Source: Undaria pinnatifida (lineage: Eukaryota; Sar; Phaeophyceae; Laminariales; Alariaceae). Taken from it: DNA of 64,000 nucleotides. A model generated the notes under the pieces. That model did not search any database and was not told the origin of the DNA. It saw only the letters and a program-made list of their open reading frames with translations. Location: NCBI GenBank assembly GCA_012845835.1, contig JABAKD010000022.1, positions 10,744,718-10,808,717 on the forward strand. Direction: 5' to 3'. The position numbers and the translations under genes were made by a program. This document shows positions 23,190 through 35,364 of the stretch, piece after piece; the stretch's first letter is position 1, and the number at the start of each line of letters is the position of its first letter.

Positions 23190-25514
23190 TTAAACGTAGA
23201 AAAACACGGCAAATCTCTGGTGCGCTCGTCTGTACCGCACCGAAAAAGTGTCTGTCGTGTTTCAGCATGTGGTCATGTGGGCTTTATGTCAAAAAAGTCA
23301 AAACATAACTCAAGTCACAGGGGGATGCCGTGTCTTCGCTGCATCCCGGAGAGCGACGGGGAGCAAGAGCCGACCACAACATTCACCCCACAGGGCGGGG
23401 GGGAGGGGCAGACAAACACAAACGCAGCCCACTGCGAGACTAAGCAAAGGGCAGGAACCGCATACACGCTGAGCCCGGTGGACTATTCGTATTCGTTCTT
23501 CTTCCATAGGGACGTTAGTTTTATAGCCTTTTTTTGTGACCACAAGCCATATTTAAGGGAAAATGAGCTATACATGTAAAGTGAAAACCTCATCATCACA
23601 CCATCAATATCAGCACTATCGTATCGTGTCGTACGGCAAACAACTGCAAAGTGGAAAACGGCATTGTATACACGGCCCAATTGAGTGACACCAGCTATGT
23701 ACATGTTCAACGCAAGCGTGAAAGCAACCTGTATCAGTGGTTGTCTCCATTCTACCTGAATGCGGTTGTGGCCCCTGCCTGGTTAGTGCGGTGCCTTGCC
23801 AGACGACAATGCCAGCACTAAGGTGGGACCCCCGAACTATCCCTGGAGTGTATTAATAGTACGATTTTCTATAAGACGAGGTCGTGACAAGCGACTTTTA
23901 CCGCACTAAACTCGGACCTCGCGCTAAAGGGTACCGCACTATCGCGTGACCATAACTGTACTGCGAAAATTCAGCTCTCTCCAAAGCCACCCCTTTTGTC
24001 TTTTAGATACTGCCGTGCAAGGATGGCGAAATAGGGAATCACGAAACTTCACCTCAATATTCGAACGGTTCGCCTGAAGTTTTGGCCCGTGGTTCGCAAC
24101 GAGTTAGTTCAGGTCGTTGCTTCACGACCCCCGCCCCCCCCGTGAATGCAGGCCAAAATGAAATCAGCCCAACTTCATGCAAAACAAAAAACAAGGTCGC
24201 CGTCAATGTCTGCTTTCACCATAATCACATGAACCTCTTCCCAGATTTTCAGCTCCGAATCAATGGGGTGAGCATACGACCGCAAACGCGTAGAATCCTG
24301 TGTTTGTATATCGGTACTTTTTCACGCGTTCTTCTAGACCGCGCAGTCCGCCACGAACCCGTAAGCAGACAGCAAAGTTTTCGCCCGTGTCGTAGTATCA
24401 CGGACTCATTCCACACACAAACTGTACCGATGGCCCTTGTACACGAACATGCGTAGTGCCAACGTCAAGCGCTCCATGCTATACATGAGTCCGGTATCGG
24501 ATTTTCACGTCGACGGCTCGCCTAGCTGGGCAGTCAGTCGCGTGACAATACGACACGGGACTCATGCATGGCATGGAGCGCGTGATAATAGTACCACTCA
24601 TGCATGTGGAAAGGGGCCGTGATATAGATGTAGTTTGGGTGTGCAGGGAGTGGTGAAACAAAGATACGGAAGAATACTTTGTTATCTGCGTACGGCATTG
24701 TGGCGGGCTGCGCGGTCAAAAACAACGCGTCACATACTTGCCATATTTTTCTCCATGCTTGAAAGCTGGATCAACAAGAATTTAGAAAAAGCTGGAGGCG
24801 ACAATGTCCGACAGAAGATGTAAGAGAAACAGGCACAGGCGCAGCCTCCGCGTGGAAAACTAAGAACCACTCTGTCGTTGGTGGGTTGTTTAGCGCAGCA
24901 AAGTAGGCCAAGCTGTGCCTGATGCACACCAGCGCGGCTGCTCAAGCACAATCAAGCTAATGTTGCAGCGCGCACAGGCATGACATTGGACGCGGCGGCT
25001 ACTAGAGTCTCCCCGACAGCGGAGAGTCCTCGCTATCGTGCCGTAGGACCAATGGGTTCTATCACGGGTTAACCTCGTCTTGTTCCAAGCCTTAGCCTAT
25101 GCCTGGTGAACGCTTTCGCGATGCCGATCAGCTTGGGTCCTTTCTGATCGCGTCAATGCCTCTTCGATTCGAGCAAAGAACATTAGACGAAACCGACTGC
25201 CACGGGCTTCGCGGCAACTGCAAATAATTTGTAGTACAGCCGTAGCAAGACATGGACCAACAAAACTATTACCGTGTATCAAGCGCGCCGTAACGAAAAC
25301 TTGATGTTGAGCAGAATCAACTGCCGCGCTTATAGAGGAACGACGGCAACATCTTTCATGGCTGGTAGGAACACAGATGTATCCATACAAAGTATTCTCA
25401 TGCCGTTTCTTTCTCGTCGTATCGCATGATACAGCTTTCTCTTTTCCTCTGCACTGTAGTGTTTTTTACAGAGGGAAATAATACCTTTGTCTCATGTGGG
25501 TCTTTTCACACAAA
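23190..25514. other. intron sequence without recognised features
   Basis: This is part of the intron between the last cNMP-type exon and the first dehydrogenase exon. I found no convincing exon, RNA gene or complete transposon in it. Confidence 0.4.
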
Positions 25515-25740
25515 ATAAAAAGCAAGCCTCGTCAGCATTGACCTTTGCCTTTGACACGCCCCTCAACTCCAACGAAAAAAAAACTCGTCAGCATTGCCCC
25601 CCTTTTCGGGACTCTCAACGTATAATGAAAAAAAACTTGTCGTCATCGACCATTGCCTTTTGCCAGGACCCTCAACTCCTCGCGAAAGTGAACCCTATCA
25701 GCGTTGGCCCTTACCTTTGACAGGCCTCTCAATTCCTTAG
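25515..25740 (-). repeat. four tandem copies (~55 bp) of an exon end plus 5' splice site
   Basis: Read on the minus strand, the end of exon 25,715-25,822 and the start of its intron (AAGGAATTGAGAGGCCTGTC, then AAAG|GTAAGG and GCTGATAGG) are followed by three diverged copies. They share GAGTTGAGGG..CTG.CAAA, GGCAATG and GCTGACGAG. Only the first copy keeps a GT donor; the others have GC or GG at that place. Confidence 0.8.
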
Positions 25741-28700
25741 CGAGCGACGCGAGGAGGCCCATTGCGAACTCCGGATTTTCCGTGAGAAGGTTCCTCAAAT
25801 CTGATGGGCACAGGGCCCACACCTACCACGCGCATCACAAGAAATTCGACCAAAACCCGAGATAATCTGTTTATTGCAGAGCCGCACGAGCACGGCGTGC
25901 ACCAAAGTCATTTTCAATCGCCCGTATATGTGTCGCGATATCAAAGGTGTATATGAGGGTGGTGCATGCAACGCACAGAAGCGGTGTGCACCGCTTTGCC
26001 ACACGCGAGTTTCCGTTTTCTATTTTCAGCACAAGGTATTGTCTACTTCACGCCAACGCCGGCATCGATAGCAGTCGCGTCGTACCGTAGTGCTACCGTG
26101 CGCCTTGACCGTAGCAAAGGCGGGATCTGCTTGCCCAGCATTGAGGACGTGGAGGAGCCCGGTTGCCATGCCCGCCTCCTTGCAGTCCACCAAAAACTCC
26201 ACCTTTCCTCCGTTTTCAGGGCGGCTCTTCACTCGATCCAGCATCCCGGACTCTACCCTGTAATTTGAGCGTGGGTGGAAAGTATATACAGTTAGCGTTT
26301 GTTGGTTGTTGTGAACCATGTTCAATTAACGTTATCGCTTAGTCTATATATTACGGAGATCCATTGTTAGCAGGATGCATTATCAAACAACGTAGGGGGC
26401 AGAAAAGCACCCGGCTTTGCGTAAAAGCGTTTGTCTACAGTTTATTTCGTTGGCTGGTCTTGCCAAGTATACAGAGCCTCGATCGAGCACAGTTGTAGCG
26501 CAGGAAAGCTCGTCTATACAGTGGCGATGCTTCCCTTTTTTTTGTGAATTTGTGAAATTTCATCCTGTTAACAATGGATCTCCGTAATAGCACTATCCAC
26601 TAGTCTACTGTAAATATAACTAAACCACGTGACTTTCCGTATGTAGCGCTATTGATTATATAGCAGAAAAAGCCGACTACCTGGTATCAACAAGTAATGT
26701 GACTCTCAAAATTATCAGCAGACATGTCTGCCAAGGGAAAACGTGACCCGCCAGGGTCGGCGTCTACAGTAGAGGTGCTCCACGTTTTTCTGCAAAGGCT
26801 CCTAAATTTGGAAGCTTAAGACCTTCCTCGAAAACTGATTCGGACGAAACTTAAACTTCTACCGGGTCAAAAATTTCATGGCCTAGGTACACAACGAGCA
26901 TCGTGCAAACAAACGAGCTATTTCACACGATTTTGGGTTCAGGAGCCCCGTCATTCAGAAATAATTTAAGCCAAAAAGAGGTATACCGTAAAACCTCTAT
27001 CGTAGCACGCGTCGAAGGGTGTAAGGCCGAGTGTTTTCACACTAAAACCTATTAGATGGGCGTCAGTCAAGGAAAATTCAAGGAAAATTGCAACGTGACC
27101 CGTCAAGAGTGTAAAGCCGAGTGTTTTACACTACAGCCTAGTAGTTGGGCGCCAGTCAAGGCGAATTCATGGCCAATTGCTGACTGCCAGAGGGTGAAAG
27201 CGCTGTCTCCGGTTATCCTTGGTGACTCTCCGCATGTAACCGAAACATATTGTCAGGCTATCCGGTGAGACAAGGTACATCGAACAAAGCCAGCAGCGAG
27301 CGATTTTTTCATCAGGAAACCGACCATACAGACAGCAAAGGAAGCACAGCGGGGGCGGGGCAGCAATGGGAGGGGCTGAAACCAAAAGCGCAATCGTACA
27401 CAGTACAGGACACGTGACAATAAACAAGGTAATAAGCAAGCCTGGCTGACATTTACTGAAATATAAATCCGAGAGCCGTCATGCTAAAGTTAGTGTAGAA
27501 CGCACCCTATCCCAATTAAGAAACCCAGCCTGGTTGCATTTACGTTTCTTGTTAGGCGTTCTGTATTGTATACGTTTGGTCTATGCCGGCGAATGCCTGG
27601 CAGGATGGGGTGCTGGGCGGTCAAACAGGCAGGAGAGAGGAGAAAACCGTAAGTTTCGAGAGGGGGCGTACTGTATTTACCTTGGCCACTCGACTATTGA
27701 CCACACATCCCCTTCGACACGGAGCACCGTTCTCACTCCTATTATAGACACTTCCAACGTTTGGGCGCTAATTACGTATTTTCATATATTTCATGGTTTT
27801 TTTCTTTCGCTAATCTTATCTTTTTCCTGCTTGACATTTTGTGGTGATTTGAGGGGAGGGGCAAATGCCACACGGCTTTTCGCGTGTGTTGGCTTGAAAA
27901 GGAGACAAGGTTGAACGCGGGCAGTCGAGGGGGGCGCCAAGGCCGTCGTCACCTGGAAGCGTGGCACGTTTTCGTCGCACGTGCTTCTGTGGCACTAAGA
28001 ATCCCATTAAGACGAGGCGTTGCGTGAGCCACTGGACATGAGGACATGCATGACCGCGCGCAACGCGTTATCCCCCCGAGCGTGATGTACCGTAGCCCGT
28101 GCAAGCCCTGACCATGACGGCTCACGGAATCTGGAGCTTCGCTTCCACGAGAAATGCTGTTCGCAACGAAAGATATGTGTTTACAGAACTTGAACGTTAT
28201 GTTACGAAGTAATGCTCGTGTGGATTCCGCATTTTCGGTGGAGCTGGCATATATCACATACAATTGGCACGTCGCTACGCTGTAAAGAGGAGCTACGAGG
28301 TGACGCTGCCGTATGTTATAGCTGTACTGACGAGATGTTGCCCATAAACTCGATAACATTGCTACGATCAGTGTAGGCGTACACTACCGGACCTCTCAAA
28401 AGAAAGGGCCCCGCCAGAAAGTGAGCCTAAAACGGGGAAATAAGAAATTCGACAGCTGTTATGCTACAGTTAGTCTGGGAGGTACCAATTCATAAATAAG
28501 AAACCTAACCTGAAACCAATATATCGCTATGTATAACAGAGGGCTGGTGCTGTATTGGGCATGATGGCATGAGCAAGTTACATTATTCAAGTGCACGGAG
28601 GGCAACTTATGGTGGCTGCCAAAGGCTGCGGAGACATGCAAAATGCACTCGTGTTGTCGGCCGCATCCGTCGTCCCTCTAACCATATAAGCACAGTATAG

Positions 28701-31700
28701 TACAAAATTACTAATAACACTAAATGTTAGTAATATAATACCATGGTAGTATGTAGCGATATAATTATGATATTACAAGTCCGAAACAATCATACAAAAA
28801 ACTACGATCGTGTGCATATGCATCATGAGCGTGTTCTGCCTTCTACAAGCTACCGGTATAAGGTGCGGTACTCACGATCTGCCGTATCAAGCATGCACGC
28901 GACCCTCCCAACGCCTCGCACGTGCTATGCGCCCGTGCCAATGCTCAATAATCTAGAATACACATTCAGAGCAGCACACGTACCTGGACCTGTACCGCGT
29001 TTGCCCTAAGCGTACACACAAAAGAGGGACTGTAAGCATATTTCATTACACAATCCGGGACAGCCTGATTACACTTTATAGTGACACTTCGTATACGCCA
29101 CCGTCAAGCCGACTCTACATTTGCTACTATACTATTGATAAGCAATAGGTACTGCCGGTTACTTAGCACCATACATAGTCACGTGACTACGTACGCTAGT
29201 GACCATATGAACTCCGTGGTCTCCTTAACCGCCAACTCGTTCGTATGGTAATGCAAGCACGATCAGCAGGTACGAATAAGCGTCAGCGCAGCCGCTGCTG
29301 TCTCGGCTTGATAACGAATGATCTCTCACTGGAAACGTATGGTCTCACACTGATACTGTGCGATTCTCATAGATAATGTATGATGTCTCACGGATAACAT
29401 ACGAATTTCTCACTGATAATGTGTGATCTCTCACTGATATTGTACGATCTCTCACTGGTAACGTATGATATCTCACTGATAACATATCAATATATCACTA
29501 ACAAAAACGTATGATTTCTCACAGGTAAACCGCCGGCATCGGCTGCCCCTCCTCCACCAGGACGTCGCCATCGTTCAGCTCGTGCTTCGTCATTCTGAGA
29601 CGCGTGGGACATGTCCGAAAAAAAAGAGGGGTGCACACCTCGAGCCTCGTGATTCATGCATCATGTGGCAAACGGGCATCACGTGCTACGGGCCAAAGAG
29701 CCTCGTACTCCTAGTCTAGTTACATACCTGGTGTCGCAAGGGCGATACTACTGTAGACTATGTGTCGCATGGGATACGCGTGCAACGCGCTACAGAGCTA
29801 ACCATATCCCTGATACCCGGTATACTTCGTATACTCCGAGCATTGCATACTACCTGGTATGAAATAACGTATTTAGAATACAAAAAAAACCCGGCGTCGT
29901 GTCCGGCAGAATCCAACACCCTCTGAAGCATTCGATAACATACATCAAGTGTTCGGCAGAATAAAATGACTCGGGGGGGGGGTGCGTGCAAGATGGTATA
30001 CTTGCGCCGAGGGGGCGCGGGCGACGGCGGAGAAGAAGCAAGGCGCAGAAACGATAACAAATTGCTAACGTTAGGGTTAGTCAAGGCACTGGAGGGCCGG
30101 AATACAAAAAAGTCCGACCACGTGCCGAACTGCGAAAAGGCCAGACTACGCCATATACCGTTGCAGGCGATCCAACAAGGAACACACGTCTAAGGGCATG
30201 GGTGGGACCGCCTGCCCCGGAAGGAGGCCTCATTTAACGCCAAAAACGTTCAATAAAAGGCAAGACAATATATTTTGATGCGACAGGAATACTCGCGTCG
30301 AAATAGATGACAACCAACCGCGAACGCGAAAGGCTGGTTACAGTGCAAGTATTGACATGATTTGACCCCCGCGGGAAACAAAAGCCCGCCGGAACGGAGA
30401 GGGTCATTCCTGGTTTAAAACAGCCTACTATTAACACCTACATCCAACACTACAGTAAGTAGAATGTGGGAACAGGAGGAGTCGGATCATCCTAACCCGA
30501 CCCGGGGCGGTGCGCAAAACGGAGTACAAAGGAGGAACAGCGCAAAACAGATCATCCCAACCCGTCCCGAGACGGGTATGATGTATGAACAAGGCGTAAC
30601 GTCAGCCGACGCATCGTCAACTAGCTGAGGGGCTAATTCGTTATTTTAGGATCATCGCCCGCAATAAAAACGCCACCACACCACATCTTGCTAGTGGGCA
30701 GGGTTACTTGACAGTATTATTCTCGCTTCTTGTGTCCGGGGCATTACTCTAAAAAGGGTACTCTTGGCCACGACCACCGCGCTAACCAGGTCAGCGCGCG
30801 GGTAACAACGTCATAAGCCTGGGCGGGAGTCTCCCGCTGGTTGTGGCAGGAGGCCTGATATATTCATTTAGACTTAGACGATCTTCAATGAATTCTTACA
30901 CACAGAAACACCAATTCAACAGCATACATAAGTACCATTCGTAGTACTAGTACTAGTACTAGTACTCAGACACATGCTACGGTACGCGTGCAACATTTTT
31001 TCCTTCCAAGGTTCTTGGCTTGAGGAGCTCTACACGTCATCCAATTAAATGAGTTGGAGCAAACTGAAAGTGCAATCCGATAAACAAACCCGTGACCCAG
31101 GTATACTATATTTTGGCCAAAAACAAAAATGGTACGATTATTCCGACAATTTCGGGTTAAGAAGCCTCGTCATTCAGAAAAAAAATGCCAAAAAACGGTA
31201 TACCTCTATCGTACCACGCGTCTTCACATTTTACCGGAAAAAAAACACTCAACATTAACATTAACGTATAATAAGAACAACACCATACGTATATGGTTTG
31301 CTCCCATCCATCTTATAGTATATCTTTGGAATATTGGGTATCTGTATTTAGCATGCAGGTGGAATATTTTGCTCCCGTCCACCTCCGTTCCCCGCCTCCT
31401 CCGCCCCCCCCTCCCTCCCCCGCCGCCCCACCAAAAATAAAAACTGCCAGAGCAATAAACATTACCCAAGAGGTGACATCCTCTCTTTACCTTTCGAGCC
31501 ATTCATGCAATTCATTTATACGGTTTTCAAGCTCCAACTAACCCCCCTCGTCCCCCCCTCCCCTTTCCCGCCTCCCCCATCATCACCTTAGAACTAGCAC
31601 CACGCGTGCAATGATCTTGTATTTATTTATGCGACCAAAAATGTTGAAAAATCCTTCCCATCACCCCCCCCCACGCCCCCCGCTCTCCCCCTACCGGTCA

Positions 31701-34267
31701 TACGACTATATACGTAATAAACAGGTGCGTTCCACAGCCGTCAGATTTTGTCCCCCTCAAAAACGGGCTTTAAAGTTTCCGTGCACTGATTAACATGACC
31801 CTGTTGACCCTGGTACAAGCTATTTCTAAGGGGAGTCGTCGACCTATATCCTTAATGAGGACACACACAAGTAGTGAAACGCGCGATCGGAGTATCACAC
31901 ACAATTTGCAGAGATTAGTCTCGACGAAATCTTCGATCTCACAGCTGTACGCTACCTGTATTTTATTTTGCTATACCTGGTATAACAAACAATAATCCCC
32001 AACCAGAAACTTACGTGAACGGCACGACTTCCGCATTGATTGTACGGCAGCGGTGTGTGTGTGTGTGTTCTTCACATTAAACAGTTCTTCTACTCGTCGA
32101 CGGTACAGAATATCAATTCGGTGCCGGTGACGCTTTTCTGGCAGTGGGGCGACTGAAACGCACTCATTCAACCAGTATGCTGCCGATACAAAGTCGGCGA
32201 ACGAACTGAAGTGCATTCAGTCTCTTGCTCGACCCCCCCCGCCCGACGAGTAAATCGTAAATACCAGAACAATACACTACAGGTAGTAGAAGGGAAATAT
32301 GAATCATACACTATCGACACCATCTATTATTAATAATGGTGTTGATAGTTGCTCTTGGGAATCGCGTGGAAGCTACAAAATTAAGTTACCATTCTCGCAT
32401 CACGCACCTCGACCACGCACCGAATCATATCCCGGTATATTCCGGGATGATCCAACCACCGTATCGTCGTACGGTGGTAAAATATTCGCCTCGGTTTTTC
32501 CTGGAAACTACCAGGTACATACTGGTGAAAACACCACAATGGATGAATATGTAACGAACGTCGGGGTATTGATGTAAATTACGTTAAATGTCTTTACATT
32601 TCCGTCCCGAGTGGTAGCGCTCATGTCGACCTCCCGTGTTTTGAGAGGTATCGTACTGCTTTGCTGCTGCTGTACCGTCGAGCACACATCCATGCGGCCG
32701 GAAACGGCATCTGGACCCAGACACACATGCCCGGGCAGCATGCCAACAGCCAACGCGCCTCCGGCCCAATTACCGTACACTAGCCACCAGCCTATCGTAG
32801 CAGCGCGCTCGCTTGGATGGGGTGGACCAGGGGGGCACAAAAGTTAAAACCAAGCATTAAAACAAAGTTGAAAACACCCCGTCATTTTCTCGATTCGCAC
32901 AAACATCACAACGCTCCGATTGTTGTATTAATTGTTTTTTTTTTCTACCTCTCTAGGAGTATGGCTCCATTTTCTCTTTCTATGTGCTCCCCAGGGTGGG
33001 CTGAACCGCGAGCTCGCGCGTCGAGGGATACTGAGTCGTATCGGGATAAAAAAAAGACACCTACCTCAGCCGAGAGATCGAGGATTTCGATTAATATTAA
33101 TATTAGCGCACCCCTCTTTGCAGGCTGCGTTTGGTACCTACAGCAGTAGCAGTAGTAGATCGCGCGTGCCACGGGGCGTGTGTGTCCTCGTGAAGGACGT
33201 ACTACAATAATGGAGTCGCCGACCTATATCCTCAATGAGGACACACAACCCGTAATACGCGCGATGGAAAGTTACCACACACAGCTCGCAAAGATGAGTT
33301 TCGACAAAATCTTCCATCTCAAAATCTTCCATCTCACAGCTGGAGTGTATTTTTATTTTTATAATAATAGTAGGACTATACATAGTAGTAGTACGAGAGG
33401 GAGAGCAGGACGATTTTGGACGACTGTGTTAAGGTATTATTAATAGTGTTGAGGTATTAGTGGGGTATTAGTCCGTTTGAGCACTCGCAAAAGGTTAACC
33501 AATAGCTTACCCAAAGTAAGCCTTGTAACACTCTTCCCCCATTACACGGGATAGCAGGTCGGCCGGATATACGGGCGGACGCAACAATACCCAAGCGGTT
33601 TCATTTCCTGGGTATACCGGGGAGGGTATTTTTCAAGTTCGACATGGGGAAAGTCTGAAAAAGTTTACCCATGGGTGGATGGTGGGATTTTAACCCACGA
33701 CCCTAAAAACCCATGGTCCGTCGACGACGCTATTTGTTAGGGTTATAGTGGGGTATTAGTCCGTTTGACCACTTGCCAAAGGTCAACAAAAAGCTTACCC
33801 AAACTAAGCCTTATAACAACCGCTTTGAGTGCTATAGCATACTACCAGAGGGAGAGCAGGACGATTCGGGATGATCGCTATGAAAACTGCCACGTATTGA
33901 GTGCTGTATACAAGTAACGTCCTCCCAGAGGGAGAGGAGGACGACTTTGCATTATTGCCAGTTATTGATATGAAAATGCGATTTTCCCCATCCTTTTTTT
34001 TCCTCAAATCGCAAATCTTGTGCCCTACCAACGACCCAGAACCTGCTACGTACAGGCAGTCTTCGTACTTCGTACAGTACTAGTACCTTTGGGTTTATAC
34101 GCAAAACAACGGTCATTTTTTTAAGGGGCGCGATCGCCCTTGCACGGCTGCGCTATCATATCATCACGGCTGCACTCAGCACGTGCACGTACGAACATCG
34201 CTTGCCACAGCAGAACTCACCTTGCCGCTATGCTGTCGAACACCTCATCGGACAGCCCGACCATCAC
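25715..34267 (-). CDS. cyclic-nucleotide-binding-type domain, N-terminal part of a fusion with D-LDH
   Basis: Four exons, 5' to 3': 34221-34267, 29523-29594, 26086-26257, 25715-25822. All have GT-AG introns, and the phases (0, 2, 2, 0, 0) match each other and the dehydrogenase exon at 22,082. The 133 residues read like a cNMP-binding fold: GLSDEVFDSIAAR, ELNDGDVLVEEGQPMPAVYLV then ESGML (first strands), PAFATVKAHGSTTVWALCPS (later strands) and DLRNLLTENPEFAMGLLASL (C-terminal helix). The phosphate-binding cassette is degenerate: where the family has FGE and a conserved Arg before Ala-Thr-Val, this protein has MAT and Ala/Phe. Nucleotide binding is therefore doubtful, and the domain may be structural or bind another ligand. 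The true start was not found; 34,267 is an internal acceptor, and a possible earlier exon lies near 35,785-35,850. Confidence 0.72.
26350..26588. mobile_element. MITE, family M2 (239 bp)
   Basis: 28-bp terminal inverted repeats (left ATTACGGAGATCCATTGTTA..., right its reverse complement) differ at one base. The interior has no coding capacity. Flanks read TAT...ATA, compatible with a TA-type target but not decisive. It is inserted in an intron of the cNMP-LDH gene. Confidence 0.8.
26760..27013 (-). mobile_element. MITE, family M1, reverse orientation
   Basis: The right end (AACCTCTATCGTAGCACGCG) is nearly identical to the perfect M1 terminal repeat, and the left end is diverged (CGTCTACAGTAGAGGTGC). 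The interior holds CATGGCCTAGGTACACAACG, the reverse of the M1 core. Confidence 0.65.
27660..27775 (+). mobile_element. fragment of LINE-like element tail (copy 2)
   Basis: CATCCCCTTCGACACGGAGC, then ACCGTTCTCACTCCTA and CCAACGTTTGGGCGCTAATTACG, match 40,580-40,660 closely. The strand given is the nucleotide match; coding sense in the fuller copy is minus. Confidence 0.65.
29310..29524 (-). repeat. minisatellite of about ten ~21-bp units that abuts, and contains, an exon's 5' splice site
   Basis: On the minus strand each unit reads like CAGTGAGAGATCATACGTTA. The first unit begins at the donor of exon 29,523-29,594 (ACCT|GTGAGAAATCATACG). Most units keep a GTGAG, so the intron begins with a ladder of donor-like sites. 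Confidence 0.85.
31680..31945 (+). repeat. dispersed repeat R1, copy 1
   Basis: Ordered blocks CGGTCATACGACTATATACG, CAGATTTTGTCCCCCTCAAA, CTGTTGACCCTGGTACAAGC, GGGGAGTCG.CGACCTATAT, CGCGCGATCGGAGTATCACA and CGAAATCTTCGATCTCACAG recur at 39,470-39,752 (+) and, in inverted form, at 39,968-40,410 (-). Partial copies lie at 33,208-33,352 (+), 38,340-38,452 (-) and 39,040-39,118 (+). Confidence 0.8.
33208..33352 (+). repeat. dispersed repeat R1, partial copy
   Basis: Contains GGAGTCGCCGACCTATATCC, TCAATGAGGACACACAACCC, GATGAGTTTCGACAAAATCT and CACAGCTGGAGTGTAT. The AATCTTCCATCTCA block is duplicated locally. Confidence 0.75.
33447..33818 (-). mobile_element. miniature LTR element (TRIM-like), 372 bp
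   Basis: 84-bp direct repeats at 33,447-33,530 and 33,735-33,818 begin TGTTA and end AACA when read on the minus strand. The upstream repeat (33,818 to 33,735) is followed by AATAGCGTCGTCGACGG, a variant of the primer-binding site in the 56.9-kb element. Purine-rich AATGGGGGAAGAG precedes the downstream repeat. The internal 204 bp carries GTGGGTTAAAATCCCAC, like a tRNA T-arm. There is no open reading frame, and no clear target duplication is visible. Confidence 0.72.
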
Positions 34268-34744
34268 CTGGACGCATGTACAGCACGCAGTACGGGCATA
34301 TTCCCGCGTTTAGTGCGGCACCATTCAGTGCGGTGCCCCAGTATAGTGCGGTGACGATCGCTTGTCACGACGTCACGACCTTGCTCGGCCTACAGAGAGT
34401 ACTACTATTGTTGTTGTTCCCACATTAACTCGCATAATCAAGTCCGTGGTCACAGGACAGGCTCCAGTCACTCTGGAGCTGAGGAATACCCCAGGGAAAA
34501 ACACACACAACCCAAGGTGGTACACGCATATATCACAGCTGACGCAATTCATGCCTCCACCAGAAACATATAAAAGTGAAATCGGGAGTCAGTCTACGAT
34601 GTGCCAGGTCCAGGCCGGTGCATACGTCTCACTACTCACGCCTGGAGAAACCAAATATTCCTATTGCCACCCAAGGAAGACTACCACGTATATATTACAC
34701 GTAGTATCTATCACTACGCATACGCACGACAGGCATAAGTCAAT

Positions 34745-34940
34745 TGGAGAAAAAGAAACAAAGAAAAGAAAAGAAGATAAAGGAAAGGAAAGAAAAGAGA
34801 AGAAAAAATGAAACAAGACGAAAAAGGCAAGCAAAGAGATGAAAAAGACAAGAAAAGCAAGAAAAGACAAGACAGGAAAGCAAGGAAAGAAGAAGAGAAA
34901 AAGAGAAAAAAAGAAATAGAAAAAGAAAAGAAAGAAAAAT
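34745..34940 (+). repeat. ~195-bp almost pure purine tract
   Basis: AAAG/GAAA/AAGAAAAG repeats with very few pyrimidines on the plus strand. The Lys/Glu- and Phe-rich frames across it are artefacts of composition. Confidence 0.9.
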
Positions 34941-35364
34941 GTCATACTAGCAGACCCTAGGAACTGGCTAAGGATGGCATTGGACTAACAGAGGGTATCA
35001 CGTCCATCATCAACTATGTACCATCGCGGGACAGAGCGGGGTCCCACTTTGATGCGGGTATCGTCGTATTGCAAGGCATCGCACTATTGAGGGACCACAG
35101 CTACCAGTGGACAGCATTTAATCAGGCAGGGCATTCGTCCAATCACATGGAGAAGGACTACAGACGACCTAAAATGACATCGTTGGATCTTTGGCAGTAC
35201 CGGTAGTTGGGTAACGGGTCGACTTTAGGCACACGGGCACACAAGCTCTTCTTGCACGGGCAGCAAATAACTATTTGCCGTCCACCACCATGCCGACGTA
35301 ACTCTTTGTGCAGGGTTTGTACGCTGTGCACGGGCACTGCTGCATGTGTGCACTCGTGACTTCG

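Larger units (their letters stand above)
29600..34220. other. intron of the cNMP-LDH gene; repeats only
   Basis: No exon was recognised. Contents include an M1 MITE right end at 31,200-31,223, pyrimidine-rich C tracts (31,380-31,700), a GT run at 32,052-32,068, small palindromes (32,310-32,350 and 32,457-32,478), R1 repeat copies, and the miniature LTR element at 33,447-33,818. Confidence 0.5.

Noticed and set aside
34362-34811. Lys/Glu-rich 149-codon frame
   Set aside because: The second half is the polypurine tract and the first half has no family resemblance.
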